Below, piece by piece: positions 1 to 6,832 of a stretch of DNA of 64,000 nucleotides (positions are counted from its first letter, which is position 1; each line of letters opens with the position of its first letter). A program made the position numbers and the translations under genes. The DNA comes from F22 sp963678855 (lineage in GTDB: Bacteria > Bacteroidota > Bacteroidia > Bacteroidales > Bacteroidaceae), in NCBI GenBank assembly GCA_963678855.1, contig OY787448.1:124001-188000 (forward strand). Reading direction: 5' to 3'. Below the pieces are notes generated by a model. That model worked only from the letters and a program-made list of their open reading frames with translations. It was not told where the DNA came from and ran no database searches.

Positions 1-393
1 GATGTCGTGACGCAGCTTCTCCTCCGCTTTGGCCGCTTGGCGTGCCGCCCTTGATGCCGCATCGTCATGCTCATATTCTATGGGGATGCCATAACGCTTG
101 GCCAGATATTCAATCGCCTCGGCGAATGTCATCGACTCGTGATCACGCAGAAATTGAATCGCATCTCGTGATTCGCCATTGCCACACGAAAAACACGTGG
201 CTTTGCCCTTTGCAGGCGATACATAAAACGACGGCGTATGGTCGTCGTGAAAGGGGCAGCGCCCCACGAAATTGCTGCCCCGCCGTGTGAGCTGGACAAA
301 ATCGCCCACCACCTCCTCAATGCGCGCAGCGGCCTTGGCTCGATCTATGGTGCTCTGCGCCAGTTTACGGCCAGTATTTTTTGGTTTAGTCAT
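1..393 (-). CDS. dnaG: DnaG-type primase, N-terminal part (cut by window edge)
   Basis: The minus strand is open from an ATG at 393 to the window edge, giving 131 residues of the N-terminus of a bacterial primase that makes RNA primers at the replication fork. A CHC2 zinc finger is visible: Cys46-Pro-Phe-His49 and Cys67-x-x-Cys70, followed by the typical MTFAEAIEYLAKRYGIPIEY stretch of the primase N-terminal domain. The catalytic TOPRIM domain would lie outside the window. The start codon overlaps the stop of the upstream 446-residue gene as ATGA, so the two are probably translationally coupled. Whether this is the housekeeping dnaG or an accessory copy belonging to the neighbouring helicase cassette cannot be decided here. 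Confidence 0.88.
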   Translation of the reverse strand, partial: MTKPKNTGRKLAQSTIDRAKAAARIEEVVGDFVQLTRRGSNFVGRCPFHDDHTPSFYVSPAKGKATCFSCGNGESRDAIQFLRDHESMTFAEAIEYLAKRYGIPIEYEHDDAASRAARQAAKAEEKLRHDI

Positions 394-1730
394 AATATGG
401 GGGATTGGGGTTGTTCTTTACATCGATAGGTAAAAGTCACTTTGACTTGACACAATTTTTCTTGCACCTCCTTCGATAAATCTTTAAAAAGTTTATGATT
501 GTCATTATACAAGTGGTCACTTTCTGTAAGAGCAAAACGATTATATCGAAACCAGAAATAATGAATCAGTTCTTTAAAATTGCTGATATATTTAGGTGCA
601 ATCGTTTCATCAAGCGCCATGCACTCTACACTCTTACACAACCCTTGAACTATCTTATCGACACTTCGAGTATACTCTTTTGCATTTTTACGATTGAAGT
701 GCTCCATTTTTTCTGGGCCAGGCGTGAAATCAAACCAATGCTTATACGCCTTTTCAAGAGACATCACCACCGTCACAGGATGAATAGATAGATACGGATA
801 GACCTGTTTAGCCAGTTTGCACTGAGCACATGCCACTGTCTCTTCCTGTATTTTGTCTTTTCTGCACGCCCCCTGTATCCGCCAAGCCGACAGAAATTTA
901 TTGATCGTGGCTATCACTTTCGATAAGTCTGCTTGATGCTCTTCTTCATTCAGTATCTTATCTAAAAACTTCAAGTTCGACTCATCGAGAAAATCGTTTT
1001 TAGGAAACAAATGAGCCGATGGCAATTTACTGTCTTCTTGATTGAAGCAATACCTATAAAAGATAAGGAATAGTGGGCCAAGAGACGGAAATCGAACCTT
1101 AACCCCGTTTTGCACCACACTTTCGAAAGCATCTATATGATGCCTTTTCATATCAAACAGCAGCTGAAAAGTAGCTAGCAACACCCTCTCCTCATATTCA
1201 TGTCGGCTGATAGGGCATCTGAAATAAGGCAAGTTGAAATGCGGTTTAACTACGATTTGCTTGTTGACAATCGCGCAAAACTGCGGGCTATAAAAAAAAG
1301 AGTTGTGCACCACTATACCTAAATAAGGGAGCACTTCTTTCAGCGTTCTTTTCTTATAGACCATCGTGGTAATAGTAAGCACCTTGCAAGGTCCTTCTCG
1401 CCATGCTTCATAGAAATGGACGGTCCACTTCCTCTTTTCCGATTCCTTCTTGTTGTCCGATTCTTCAGTACTCGTAGCGGTTACTGTGCCCCCACCTATC
1501 ACTGTAGCTCCATAGACACGTTTGTAATAGTTTGGCTCGATTTCCCAGAGTACAAAAAGATGAATCTTCATGTCGAAAGGCTGTTGTTTTTTTTGCTCCT
1601 GTCTATTTTGAAAAATAAACCAGCTATGTTGCATAAGCCAGTTGTACCTTTCTGGCGAGCACGGTATTTCTATTCCATTTTTGTCGATACAAATTCCGTC
1701 TCGCACAGAGTCGATAGTGTTCAATTCCAT
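390..1730 (-). CDS. Hypothetical protein (446 aa) coupled to the primase
   Basis: I do not recognise this 446-residue protein. It has no signal peptide or clear membrane segment. It is rich in aromatic and charged residues (many Phe, Tyr, His, Lys), and near residue 300 has one CxxC pair (CAQC) that could bind metal; no second pair is obvious. The gene is the first of a minus-strand pair: its TGA overlaps the ATG of the primase by the sequence ATGA, which suggests co-translation and a related role. It diverges from the DUF4373/DnaB operon across an approximately 375-bp regulatory gap. The start at 1730 is the first ATG after the upstream stops. Its function is unknown, and a nucleic-acid-related role is inferred from context only. 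Confidence 0.75.
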   Translation of the reverse strand: MELNTIDSVRDGICIDKNGIEIPCSPERYNWLMQHSWFIFQNRQEQKKQQPFDMKIHLFVLWEIEPNYYKRVYGATVIGGGTVTATSTEESDNKKESEKRKWTVHFYEAWREGPCKVLTITTMVYKKRTLKEVLPYLGIVVHNSFFYSPQFCAIVNKQIVVKPHFNLPYFRCPISRHEYEERVLLATFQLLFDMKRHHIDAFESVVQNGVKVRFPSLGPLFLIFYRYCFNQEDSKLPSAHLFPKNDFLDESNLKFLDKILNEEEHQADLSKVIATINKFLSAWRIQGACRKDKIQEETVACAQCKLAKQVYPYLSIHPVTVVMSLEKAYKHWFDFTPGPEKMEHFNRKNAKEYTRSVDKIVQGLCKSVECMALDETIAPKYISNFKELIHYFWFRYNRFALTESDHLYNDNHKLFKDLSKEVQEKLCQVKVTFTYRCKEQPQSPIL

Positions 1731-1840
1731 TGGTTAGTTTTTTTACATTAAAGAAGTTAATAACTACTATGTGTTTGATTTATATATCTCGCAAAATTCG
1801 ACAAAATATGCGATGTGTGAAAATGAAAGCATTACTTATC

Positions 1841-1863
1841 GCAGATTTTGTATCAAAATCTGC
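1841..1863. repeat. Perfect 10-bp inverted repeat, possible operator
   Basis: GCAGATTTTG and its exact complement CAAAATCTGC are separated by three bases (tat). The motif TCTGCATA recurs just downstream near 1877. No T-tract follows on either strand, so a terminator is unlikely and an operator for the divergent genes is possible. Confidence 0.4.
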
Positions 1864-1919
1864 ATAAAAAAAATAGTCTGCATATTTTGACACAGCCGTA
1901 AATCTTTCAAAATCCTTCC

Positions 1920-1951
1920 TTTCCTAACTAAAAGCAACCTCCCTATATTTG
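1920..1951 (+). promoter_or_regulatory. Promoter of the DUF4373/DnaB operon
   Basis: A -7 box TATATTTG at 1944-1951 matches the Bacteroidetes consensus TAnnTTTG exactly. A -33-like TTTC at 1920-1923 lies 20 bp upstream. Transcription would start near 1958, leaving about 148 nt of leader before the ATG at 2106. Confidence 0.6.
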
Positions 1952-1994
1952 CATTTGCAAGCCCTTAAAACCAGAGCGAAATAGCATAGCAAAG

Positions 1995-2066
1995 GCAACT
2001 CAAATCGCAAGCGCTTGCGATTTGAGTTGCATCTACTTCCGATTTGAGTTGCAAGCGCTTGCGATT
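1995..2066. repeat. 36-bp perfect palindrome plus a rearranged second copy
   Basis: The left arm GCAACTCAAATCGCAAGC (1995-2012) is the exact reverse complement of 2013-2030, giving a 36-bp palindrome with no spacer. A second element at 2041-2066 repeats the pieces GATTTGAGTTGC and GCAAGCGCTTGCGATT. The 12-bp core GCAAGCGCTTGC therefore occurs at 2007-2018 and 2051-2062, exactly 44 bp apart. The element lies between the predicted transcription start and the ATG at 2106. It could be a protein-binding site, a replication-initiator site or a leader RNA hairpin. Confidence 0.8.
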
Positions 2067-2105
2067 ATCACTAAGAAAAAACAGAATTTTTTAACCGTAA
2101 AAGAA

Positions 2106-2762
2106 ATGACAAACAAGAACCCGAAATTGACTTATGTGTACACCCTAACCAATTTCTACCACAGTGATGTCTTCGAGCGTTTGATGACGCTAGGGAGCGA
2201 TGCCGTCGTGATGTACCTGATGCTCAGGTCAGAAATCTTTAACACCAACTACATGATTGAGTATGATATAAGCGTCGAGCTCTATGTAGCCGACCGCATG
2301 CTCCTGAGTACAGCAGAAGTCAGAGCCTATCTCCGACAGATGGTCAAGATGGAAATTTTCGACCCTTATCTGCTCAAAAAACATCATCTGCTCACCTCGC
2401 AAGCCATACAAACCACCTATATGGAGTCGAGCATCAAACTCAAACGAAAATCAATCTCTTTTCCCCTACATCACATCCTTGTGCCGATGAATAAGCGCAA
2501 AGAATTTCATCTGGCCATATCCGAAAATGACCCTCAACAGGTGGTGCTCTACGACGTGGCTACATATCAAAAGATATGGAGTCGCCGTGGCAATGAGACC
2601 GACGTACAGAATGATATTGAAGAAGTGGGAAAAGCTCTTGTGGAGTGGACAAAACGTGTCGACAATAGAGCGCTTAAGGCAGGTGTTAAAAAGGAGAAAA
2701 AGCGACTTCTCATTCTTGCCGACGACGAGAAATCGACCTCCGAAAATTCCGAGAGCGCATAA
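2106..2762 (+). CDS. DUF4373 (Lin1244/Lin1753-type) replication-associated protein
   Basis: This 218-residue protein has a DUF4373 N-terminal domain over about residues 5-110. It shows the typical order FYHSDVFERL ... GSDAVVMYLMLRSEIF ... YDISVELYVADR ... MEIFDPYLL ... LLTSQAIQTTYMES. The family occurs in phage and mobile-element replication modules and resembles DnaD/replication-initiator winged helices; its exact function is not established. The C-terminal third is basic and lysine-rich. The start at 2106 is preferred over an in-frame TTG at 2022 because it begins right at the conserved domain and avoids translating the palindrome. It is the first gene of the operon that leads to the DnaB helicase. 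Confidence 0.8.
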   Translation: MTNKNPKLTYVYTLTNFYHSDVFERLMTLGSDAVVMYLMLRSEIFNTNYMIEYDISVELYVADRMLLSTAEVRAYLRQMVKMEIFDPYLLKKHHLLTSQAIQTTYMESSIKLKRKSISFPLHHILVPMNKRKEFHLAISENDPQQVVLYDVATYQKIWSRRGNETDVQNDIEEVGKALVEWTKRVDNRALKAGVKKEKKRLLILADDEKSTSENSESA

Positions 2763-2862
2763 TGTCCGATATGGGGCAAGATGGAGGAAGATGCAGGAAT
2801 CTTCCGAATGTACACCCTAGATAGAGATATAGAAAACTATCCAGTATCTTATCCTTAGCCTT

Positions 2863-2896
2863 ATCCTCTCCTAAACCTTGGTTTTAGGAGGGGAGG
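2863..2896 (+). other. Intercistronic stem-loop
   Basis: CCTCTCCTAAACC pairs with GGTTTTAGGAGGGG, with one mismatch and one bulge around a short TTG-containing loop. No U-tract follows, so it is more likely an mRNA stabilising or processing hairpin than a terminator. It lies between the DUF4373 gene and the duplicated-domain gene. Confidence 0.4.
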
Positions 2897-2954
2897 GACT
2901 TCGAAAAAAAAGAGAAAAAAAGAATCGAAACAGCACCATCAAATCAAAAATTCG

Positions 2955-4025
2955 ATGCAAAATTCAAAACAAACAAGCAGCCTGTCGCCAGGCAAAAACG
3001 AGCCCCAAGAGGGGCAATACTATGACAACCGCTTCGACCTAGTCATCGTGCCGCAAGGCAAAGATCCCGCTGGACAACCCCGTCCACCGCTCAATCTCAT
3101 CCTGCACCACCTGCTGGTACAGCATGCCGCTCCTGCAGGATTTGTGCCTTGGGAGCCCTCTTGTTATCACGATGAACAGTGGCTACATTGGGCACCCGAG
3201 TACTGCTGCATTCCCAATCGGTACCAGCTCAATCAATTGCTGCGCTACCTAGACGATCTCGATGTGAAGGACTTCAAGATCTTGGCTCCGCTCGTGTATG
3301 CTGCCGATTATGGAGCCCTCTACAATCCTGTGAGACGCCGCATCAAGCAGTGTCACAACACACTGTACAATGGGAATGCCGTGAGCGACTTTGCCAAGGA
3401 GAAATGCGTCCGAGAACTCATCGAGTTCGTGGTCGATACCTGTGGCTATCACTATAGCTGGGATCCCCAAATTGTGGCCGAAGAAAAAGCCTGCAAGGCC
3501 ATTGAAGATGACTGCTTGATGGTGGCTCAATGGGAAGCACAAGAGAATCCGAAAAACCTCACTTATCTGGTGCATGGCCGAGATCGTCAAGGCAGGAAAC
3601 GCCCTGCTATGAAAAAGATTATCAACTGCTTAAACGACAAGAGAATGCCGCCAGGATTCACCCCCAATCGGCGGTTCGCACCGCCCGTCGACCTCAAGTG
3701 GTGGCTGCGCTGGGTTCCAGAATATACGCTGCTAGACTGCTATAATCTCGAGCAACTGGTGGCGTGGCTCAACAACATGTCGCTCTCTATCGAAGACAAG
3801 GTGGCCGTGATATATGCCTCCGACTATGGCTATACCGATAGCTACTTCTACAAGCGGACCAAAGAAGCGATGTTTGCCTCGTATGTGCACCATAAACGAG
3901 CTTTTCTCCTAGCCGGATTTAAGCGCATCGCACGAGAGGAACTGATCGCTTGTGGGAGCCAAGCGAGTAAGGAGTTTCGTGCTGAGTTTTATAAGGATCG
4001 AGTGGCTAGGACTCAAAAAAAATAA
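2955..4025 (+). CDS. Unknown protein with an internally duplicated ~95-aa domain
   Basis: I do not recognise this 356-residue protein. It contains two copies of one domain. Copy 1 (about residues 27-130) runs LVIVPQGKDPAGQPRPPL ... LHWAPEY ... NRYQLNQLLRYLDDL ... VYAADYGALYNPVRRRIK. Copy 2 (about 202-300) runs LTYLVHGRDRQGRKRPAM ... LRWVPEY ... YNLEQLVAWLNNM ... IYASDYGYTDSYFYKRTK. Conserved in both are a basic lead-in, W-x-PEY, a leucine-rich helix with YxLxQLxxxL, and YAxDYG. There is no signal peptide or membrane segment, so it is probably cytoplasmic. It lies between DUF4373 and DUF4248/DnaB genes in one direction, six bases before the next start, so a role in the same replication-type module is inferred. 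Confidence 0.8.
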   Translation: MQNSKQTSSLSPGKNEPQEGQYYDNRFDLVIVPQGKDPAGQPRPPLNLILHHLLVQHAAPAGFVPWEPSCYHDEQWLHWAPEYCCIPNRYQLNQLLRYLDDLDVKDFKILAPLVYAADYGALYNPVRRRIKQCHNTLYNGNAVSDFAKEKCVRELIEFVVDTCGYHYSWDPQIVAEEKACKAIEDDCLMVAQWEAQENPKNLTYLVHGRDRQGRKRPAMKKIINCLNDKRMPPGFTPNRRFAPPVDLKWWLRWVPEYTLLDCYNLEQLVAWLNNMSLSIEDKVAVIYASDYGYTDSYFYKRTKEAMFASYVHHKRAFLLAGFKRIAREELIACGSQASKEFRAEFYKDRVARTQKK

Positions 4026-4030
4026 AGACT

Positions 4031-4381
4031 ATGAACCCCTCAGAAATCACCTACTACCACACCGTCGGCGGCGAGCGCCAAGCCTACCACTTTCGGCGAC
4101 TCGACAAGCAGCAACTAGCCAGTTGCCTGTTTAGCAAAGGGCAAGTAGCCCGCTGGATGGGTTTTGCCGACAACCCCCGTAGTGCCCTGCGGTATCAAGA
4201 ACGGTATCTCAAGCAGACACCCGCCCTGATGGCCCTGCTCCAAAGGCATGGCTACCGCATCGGCGCCAAGAAAATGTCTGGTTATTGCGCCCATATCATC
4301 AACGAATGGTTTTGTGGTGCAGGCAATGACTTCTTAATACAAATCGGAATTGATAAAACTATAAAAGGACTAGTAGAATGA
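4031..4381 (+). CDS. DUF4248 family protein
   Basis: This 116-residue protein fits the DUF4248 pattern: a KGQVARWMGFADNPRSAL segment, a helix ending in L-x-x-TPALMALLQRHGY, and a basic IGAKKMSG turn followed by a hydrophobic helix at about residues 85-93. DUF4248 proteins are small, probably helix-turn-helix-like, of unknown function, and in Bacteroidales often lie beside HU-type and amidase genes near capsule loci. The last 25 residues are not typical of the family. The gene begins five bases after the duplicated-domain gene, and its TGA overlaps the dnaB ATG as ATGA, so translation is probably coupled. Confidence 0.72.
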   Translation: MNPSEITYYHTVGGERQAYHFRRLDKQQLASCLFSKGQVARWMGFADNPRSALRYQERYLKQTPALMALLQRHGYRIGAKKMSGYCAHIINEWFCGAGNDFLIQIGIDKTIKGLVE

Positions 4382-5886
4382 AAAATCCAAACTTATTGAA
4401 CGAGACACAAAGACAACAGCAACAAGCAGATGCCCTAGGCAGCGTACACGACTATATGATGGAACGTACCCTGCTGGCCGATGTGCTGATATATCGTAAG
4501 AATTTTACTAAAATCGCAGGACTGGTCGACGTCAACGACTTCCATCTAGCTGCCCACAAACTCATCTTTCAGGCCATCAGCAACGTCATGCACAGTCCGC
4601 AGACCGTAGATACGTCCGTGGTGATGCACGAAGTCTACCGCCTGGATCCCGAAGGCACCAACGATGCTATCCGCATCGTCGGAGATATCATCGCCCACGG
4701 ACAAGCTGTCAGCAATGTTGTGGCTCATGCCCAATTGGTGCATAATCTGTCTTTGCTCCGACAACTGGAAGTCCATCATCGCGAGATGATCACTCGCTGT
4801 CAAGACCCGCAGGAAGATCCCGAAGAAATCGTGCAAGAAAGTATCAAAATCCAATATAAACTGATTGAGCATCTAGGCAAGGAAGGCATCACCCATGTGA
4901 AGGAAGCTGCTGAAAAAGTCGCCCAGGAACTCGAAGACGAAAAGAAGGGCATCTTCAAACCCAAAGGGCTGCAAGTGGGCTTCCGCTCCTTTGATTTCAG
5001 TACCGGTGGACTCGTAGGAGGCGACCTCGTCGTGATTGCCGCCATGACCGGAGCAGGTAAGTCGGCCTACGGCGGCAATCTCGCCATGAATCTCGCCCGC
5101 CAAGGCAAGACAGTCCTTATATTCAGTTTGGAGATGAGCAAACTCAATATCGCCGACCGTTTTGTCTTCAGCGATGCCCGCATCTCTCGTGACCGCCGCA
5201 AGGAGCGCAACCTCGACGGCGACGAGTACGACCAAGCCATCTCCAGCGCCCACGGCATCGGTAAGCTCCCCATCTATATCGATGCGACCAGCCCGCTCAC
5301 CATCGGGCAACTGCTTCTGAAGATTCAGCAAGCCAAGATGCAGTATGATATCGACTGCGTCATCGTCGATTATATCCAGTTGGTCACCAGCGGCCACAAG
5401 TCTCATGCCAACCGCGACGAGCGTATGGGCGAGATCAGCCGTTCTCTCAAACTTATCGCCATGAATGTAGACCTGCCTATCATCACCCTCGCCCAGCTCA
5501 ACCGCAAATACACCGACCGTGAAGGGGTCGAAGGCAAGAAACCAAGTATCGGCGATATCCGTGAATCGGGGAGTATCGAGAACGATGCCGATATCATCAC
5601 CTTCCTCTACCGCCCCGATAAGTTCAAGATACACGAGATCAACGGCGTGTCTACCCGCAACCGTGCCATAGGCATCATGGCCAAAGTCCGCAATGGTCGT
5701 GCAGGGGAGTTTGATCTGCGCTTCAATCAGGAATACACCCTCTTTGAGGATATTCAGCCAGGAGAGCGCAGCATCTGTAGCCAACCCATCCACACCGACG
5801 ACGAGTATCTAGGCGATAGGCTGGGAGCTTCTTCGGACGATACAGATGAAGATAACTATGAGGAGTTGGATGCGGATATGTTTTAG
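4378..5886 (+). CDS. dnaB: DnaB-type replicative helicase (accessory copy)
   Basis: This 502-residue protein has the DnaB N-terminal domain (about 20-125) and a RecA-like helicase domain (about 195-465). Walker A is MTGAGKSA at 223-230, the SLEMS motif is at 250-254, Walker B is VIVDYIQL at 328-335, and the IRESGSIENDADIITFLYRP motif covers 394-413. The enzyme unwinds DNA at replication forks as a hexamer. The Walker A sequence differs from the usual chromosomal DnaB form (GRPSMGKT), and the acidic C-terminal tail (DDTDEDNYEELDADMF) is unusual. Together with the DUF4373 and DUF4248 neighbours this suggests an accessory, mobile-element-type helicase rather than the housekeeping one. The CHC2 primase encoded 4 kb away may be its partner. 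Confidence 0.88.
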   Translation: MKNPNLLNETQRQQQQADALGSVHDYMMERTLLADVLIYRKNFTKIAGLVDVNDFHLAAHKLIFQAISNVMHSPQTVDTSVVMHEVYRLDPEGTNDAIRIVGDIIAHGQAVSNVVAHAQLVHNLSLLRQLEVHHREMITRCQDPQEDPEEIVQESIKIQYKLIEHLGKEGITHVKEAAEKVAQELEDEKKGIFKPKGLQVGFRSFDFSTGGLVGGDLVVIAAMTGAGKSAYGGNLAMNLARQGKTVLIFSLEMSKLNIADRFVFSDARISRDRRKERNLDGDEYDQAISSAHGIGKLPIYIDATSPLTIGQLLLKIQQAKMQYDIDCVIVDYIQLVTSGHKSHANRDERMGEISRSLKLIAMNVDLPIITLAQLNRKYTDREGVEGKKPSIGDIRESGSIENDADIITFLYRPDKFKIHEINGVSTRNRAIGIMAKVRNGRAGEFDLRFNQEYTLFEDIQPGERSICSQPIHTDDEYLGDRLGASSDDTDEDNYEELDADMF

Positions 5887-5995
5887 GTTTGTTAAAAACC
5901 ATAACAAACCTTCAATCCCGACAAGTACAGCGACAAATCCCGACAATTGCCCTACGACTCGTGTATATTGTCTCCTGTACCAAGAAGCGCGCTTC
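5886..5995 (+). other. Hairpin and short repeats between dnaB and the HU gene
   Basis: GGTTTGTT at 5886-5893 pairs with AACAAACC at 5903-5910. Two direct copies of AATCCCGACAA follow at 5914-5924 and 5936-5946 (22-bp period), and then a 12-bp palindrome GAAGCGCGCTTC at 5984-5995. No clear TAnnTTTG box was found. These are plausible regulatory or processing sites for the HU gene at 6040. Confidence 0.35.
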
Positions 5996-6039
5996 GTACA
6001 CAGAGATCACACCAAGTTTTATTAAAGTAAAAAGATTGT

Positions 6040-6582
6040 ATGTCAGTATTGTACAAAGGTAGACGCTCCAGCCTACCCAACAAAGATGGAGAGAAACTGT
6101 ACTATGTGCAGTTGGTCAGCAGTGGCAATGTCGATATCGACCAGCTTGCCGCCGCAATTGAGTTGAAATCATCCTTGACTCAGGGGGATGTCTTGTCTGT
6201 CATCCGCAACCTCGTGCAAGAGATGCGCAACGCCTTCAAAGACGGCAAGTCTGTGAAGCTCGACGGACTAGGGTCCTTCTTCCTCGTGGCTCGTAGCAAC
6301 GGCAATGGCGTGGCTACCAAAGAAGAAGTCACCGCCAGCCAAATCCGACGTGCACAGATTCGCTTCCGCGAAGACAGCACTCGTGTGAATGGCCAAACCC
6401 GTAGCAACCTGTCGGACGAGATCCACTATGTGCACGCCGATACCTTATTAGAAGCCTTGTCTAAAGACGGTATAACCGACGGATCAGGCGATACCCCAAC
6501 AGATCCTAGCGGAGACACTGGAGGTGATACAGGCGGCGATACAGGTGGCGACACTGGAGGTGGCGACTTGCTAGGAAGCTAG
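6040..6582 (+). CDS. HU/IHF-family DNA-binding protein with GGDT-repeat tail
   Basis: This 180-residue protein has a Bacteroidetes-type HU-like domain over about residues 1-125: YKGRRSSLPNKDGEKLYYVQLV, then a helical region, then a VKLDGLGSFFLVARS core. The arm region with TASQIRRAQIRFRED is the DNA-binding beta arm. Such proteins bend DNA without strong sequence preference. The last 40 residues are a low-complexity acidic Gly/Asp/Thr tail with four GGDT-like repeats, encoded by near-perfect 12-nt repeats at about 6511-6571. This variant regularly precedes smalltalk and amidase genes in Bacteroidales, and does so here. Confidence 0.85.
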   Translation: MSVLYKGRRSSLPNKDGEKLYYVQLVSSGNVDIDQLAAAIELKSSLTQGDVLSVIRNLVQEMRNAFKDGKSVKLDGLGSFFLVARSNGNGVATKEEVTASQIRRAQIRFREDSTRVNGQTRSNLSDEIHYVHADTLLEALSKDGITDGSGDTPTDPSGDTGGDTGGDTGGDTGGGDLLGS

Positions 6583-6627
6583 CCACACTCCTTATAACCC
6601 CAATCAATCACCCTTAAATATCAGTCC

Positions 6628-6753
6628 ATGCAACCTCAAACCACCAACAAGCGCGGTATCAACTTCTGGATCAACCTAGTTATCGCCGTCCTATCTGCCC
6701 TTACAGGTGCCCTAGGCGCCCAAGCAGCTACCATGCATCACGTCATCGGCTAA
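6628..6753 (+). CDS. Smalltalk protein (41-aa membrane peptide)
   Basis: This short frame of 41 residues begins MQPQTTNKRGINFWINLV and continues with a hydrophobic Ala/Leu/Val segment (about residues 13-35). It matches the family annotated as 'smalltalk protein' in Bacteroidetes, which is found between an HU-like gene and an N-acetylmuramoyl-L-alanine amidase, exactly the arrangement here. It has a basic N-terminus and one membrane helix, so it probably sits in the inner membrane. Its function is unknown. A holin-like partner role for the amidase is only a hypothesis. A terminator follows 17 bases after the stop. Confidence 0.82.
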   Translation: MQPQTTNKRGINFWINLVIAVLSALTGALGAQAATMHHVIG

Positions 6754-6769
6754 TCCCGAAACAGATGTT

Positions 6770-6806
6770 AGCCACCTCGCCCCTTGAGGCGGGGTGGCTT
6801 TTTACT
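6770..6806 (+). terminator. Rho-independent terminator after smalltalk
   Basis: AGCCACCTCGCC pairs with GGCGGGGTGGCT and is followed by TTTTT. It lies between the smalltalk stop (6753) and the amidase start (6833), so the amidase is either transcribed by read-through or from its own weak promoter. Confidence 0.75.
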
Positions 6807-6832
6807 TCATGTACCCCATAAACCCTAAAGCC

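Larger units (their letters stand above)
1731..2105. other. Divergent intergenic control region
   Basis: This gap separates the minus-strand hypothetical/primase pair from the plus-strand DUF4373/DnaB operon. It holds a perfect 10-bp inverted repeat (1841-1863), a Bacteroidetes-type promoter (1920-1951) and a long palindromic leader (1995-2066). No RNA gene or convincing small ORF was seen. A TTG-started extension of the downstream frame from 2022 runs straight through the palindrome and is considered untranslated leader. Confidence 0.6.

Noticed and set aside
1995..2066. Palindromes considered as a CRISPR array or terminator
   Set aside because: There are only two unequal copies without regular spacers, and no T-tract follows.
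2022..2105. TTG-started N-terminal extension of the DUF4373 gene
   Set aside because: It would translate the palindrome into non-conserved residues; the conserved domain begins at the ATG at 2106.
4873..5793. 306-codon open frame antisense to dnaB
   Set aside because: It lies fully within dnaB, whose motifs are unmistakable, and its translation has no recognisable domain. It reflects codon bias of the sense gene.
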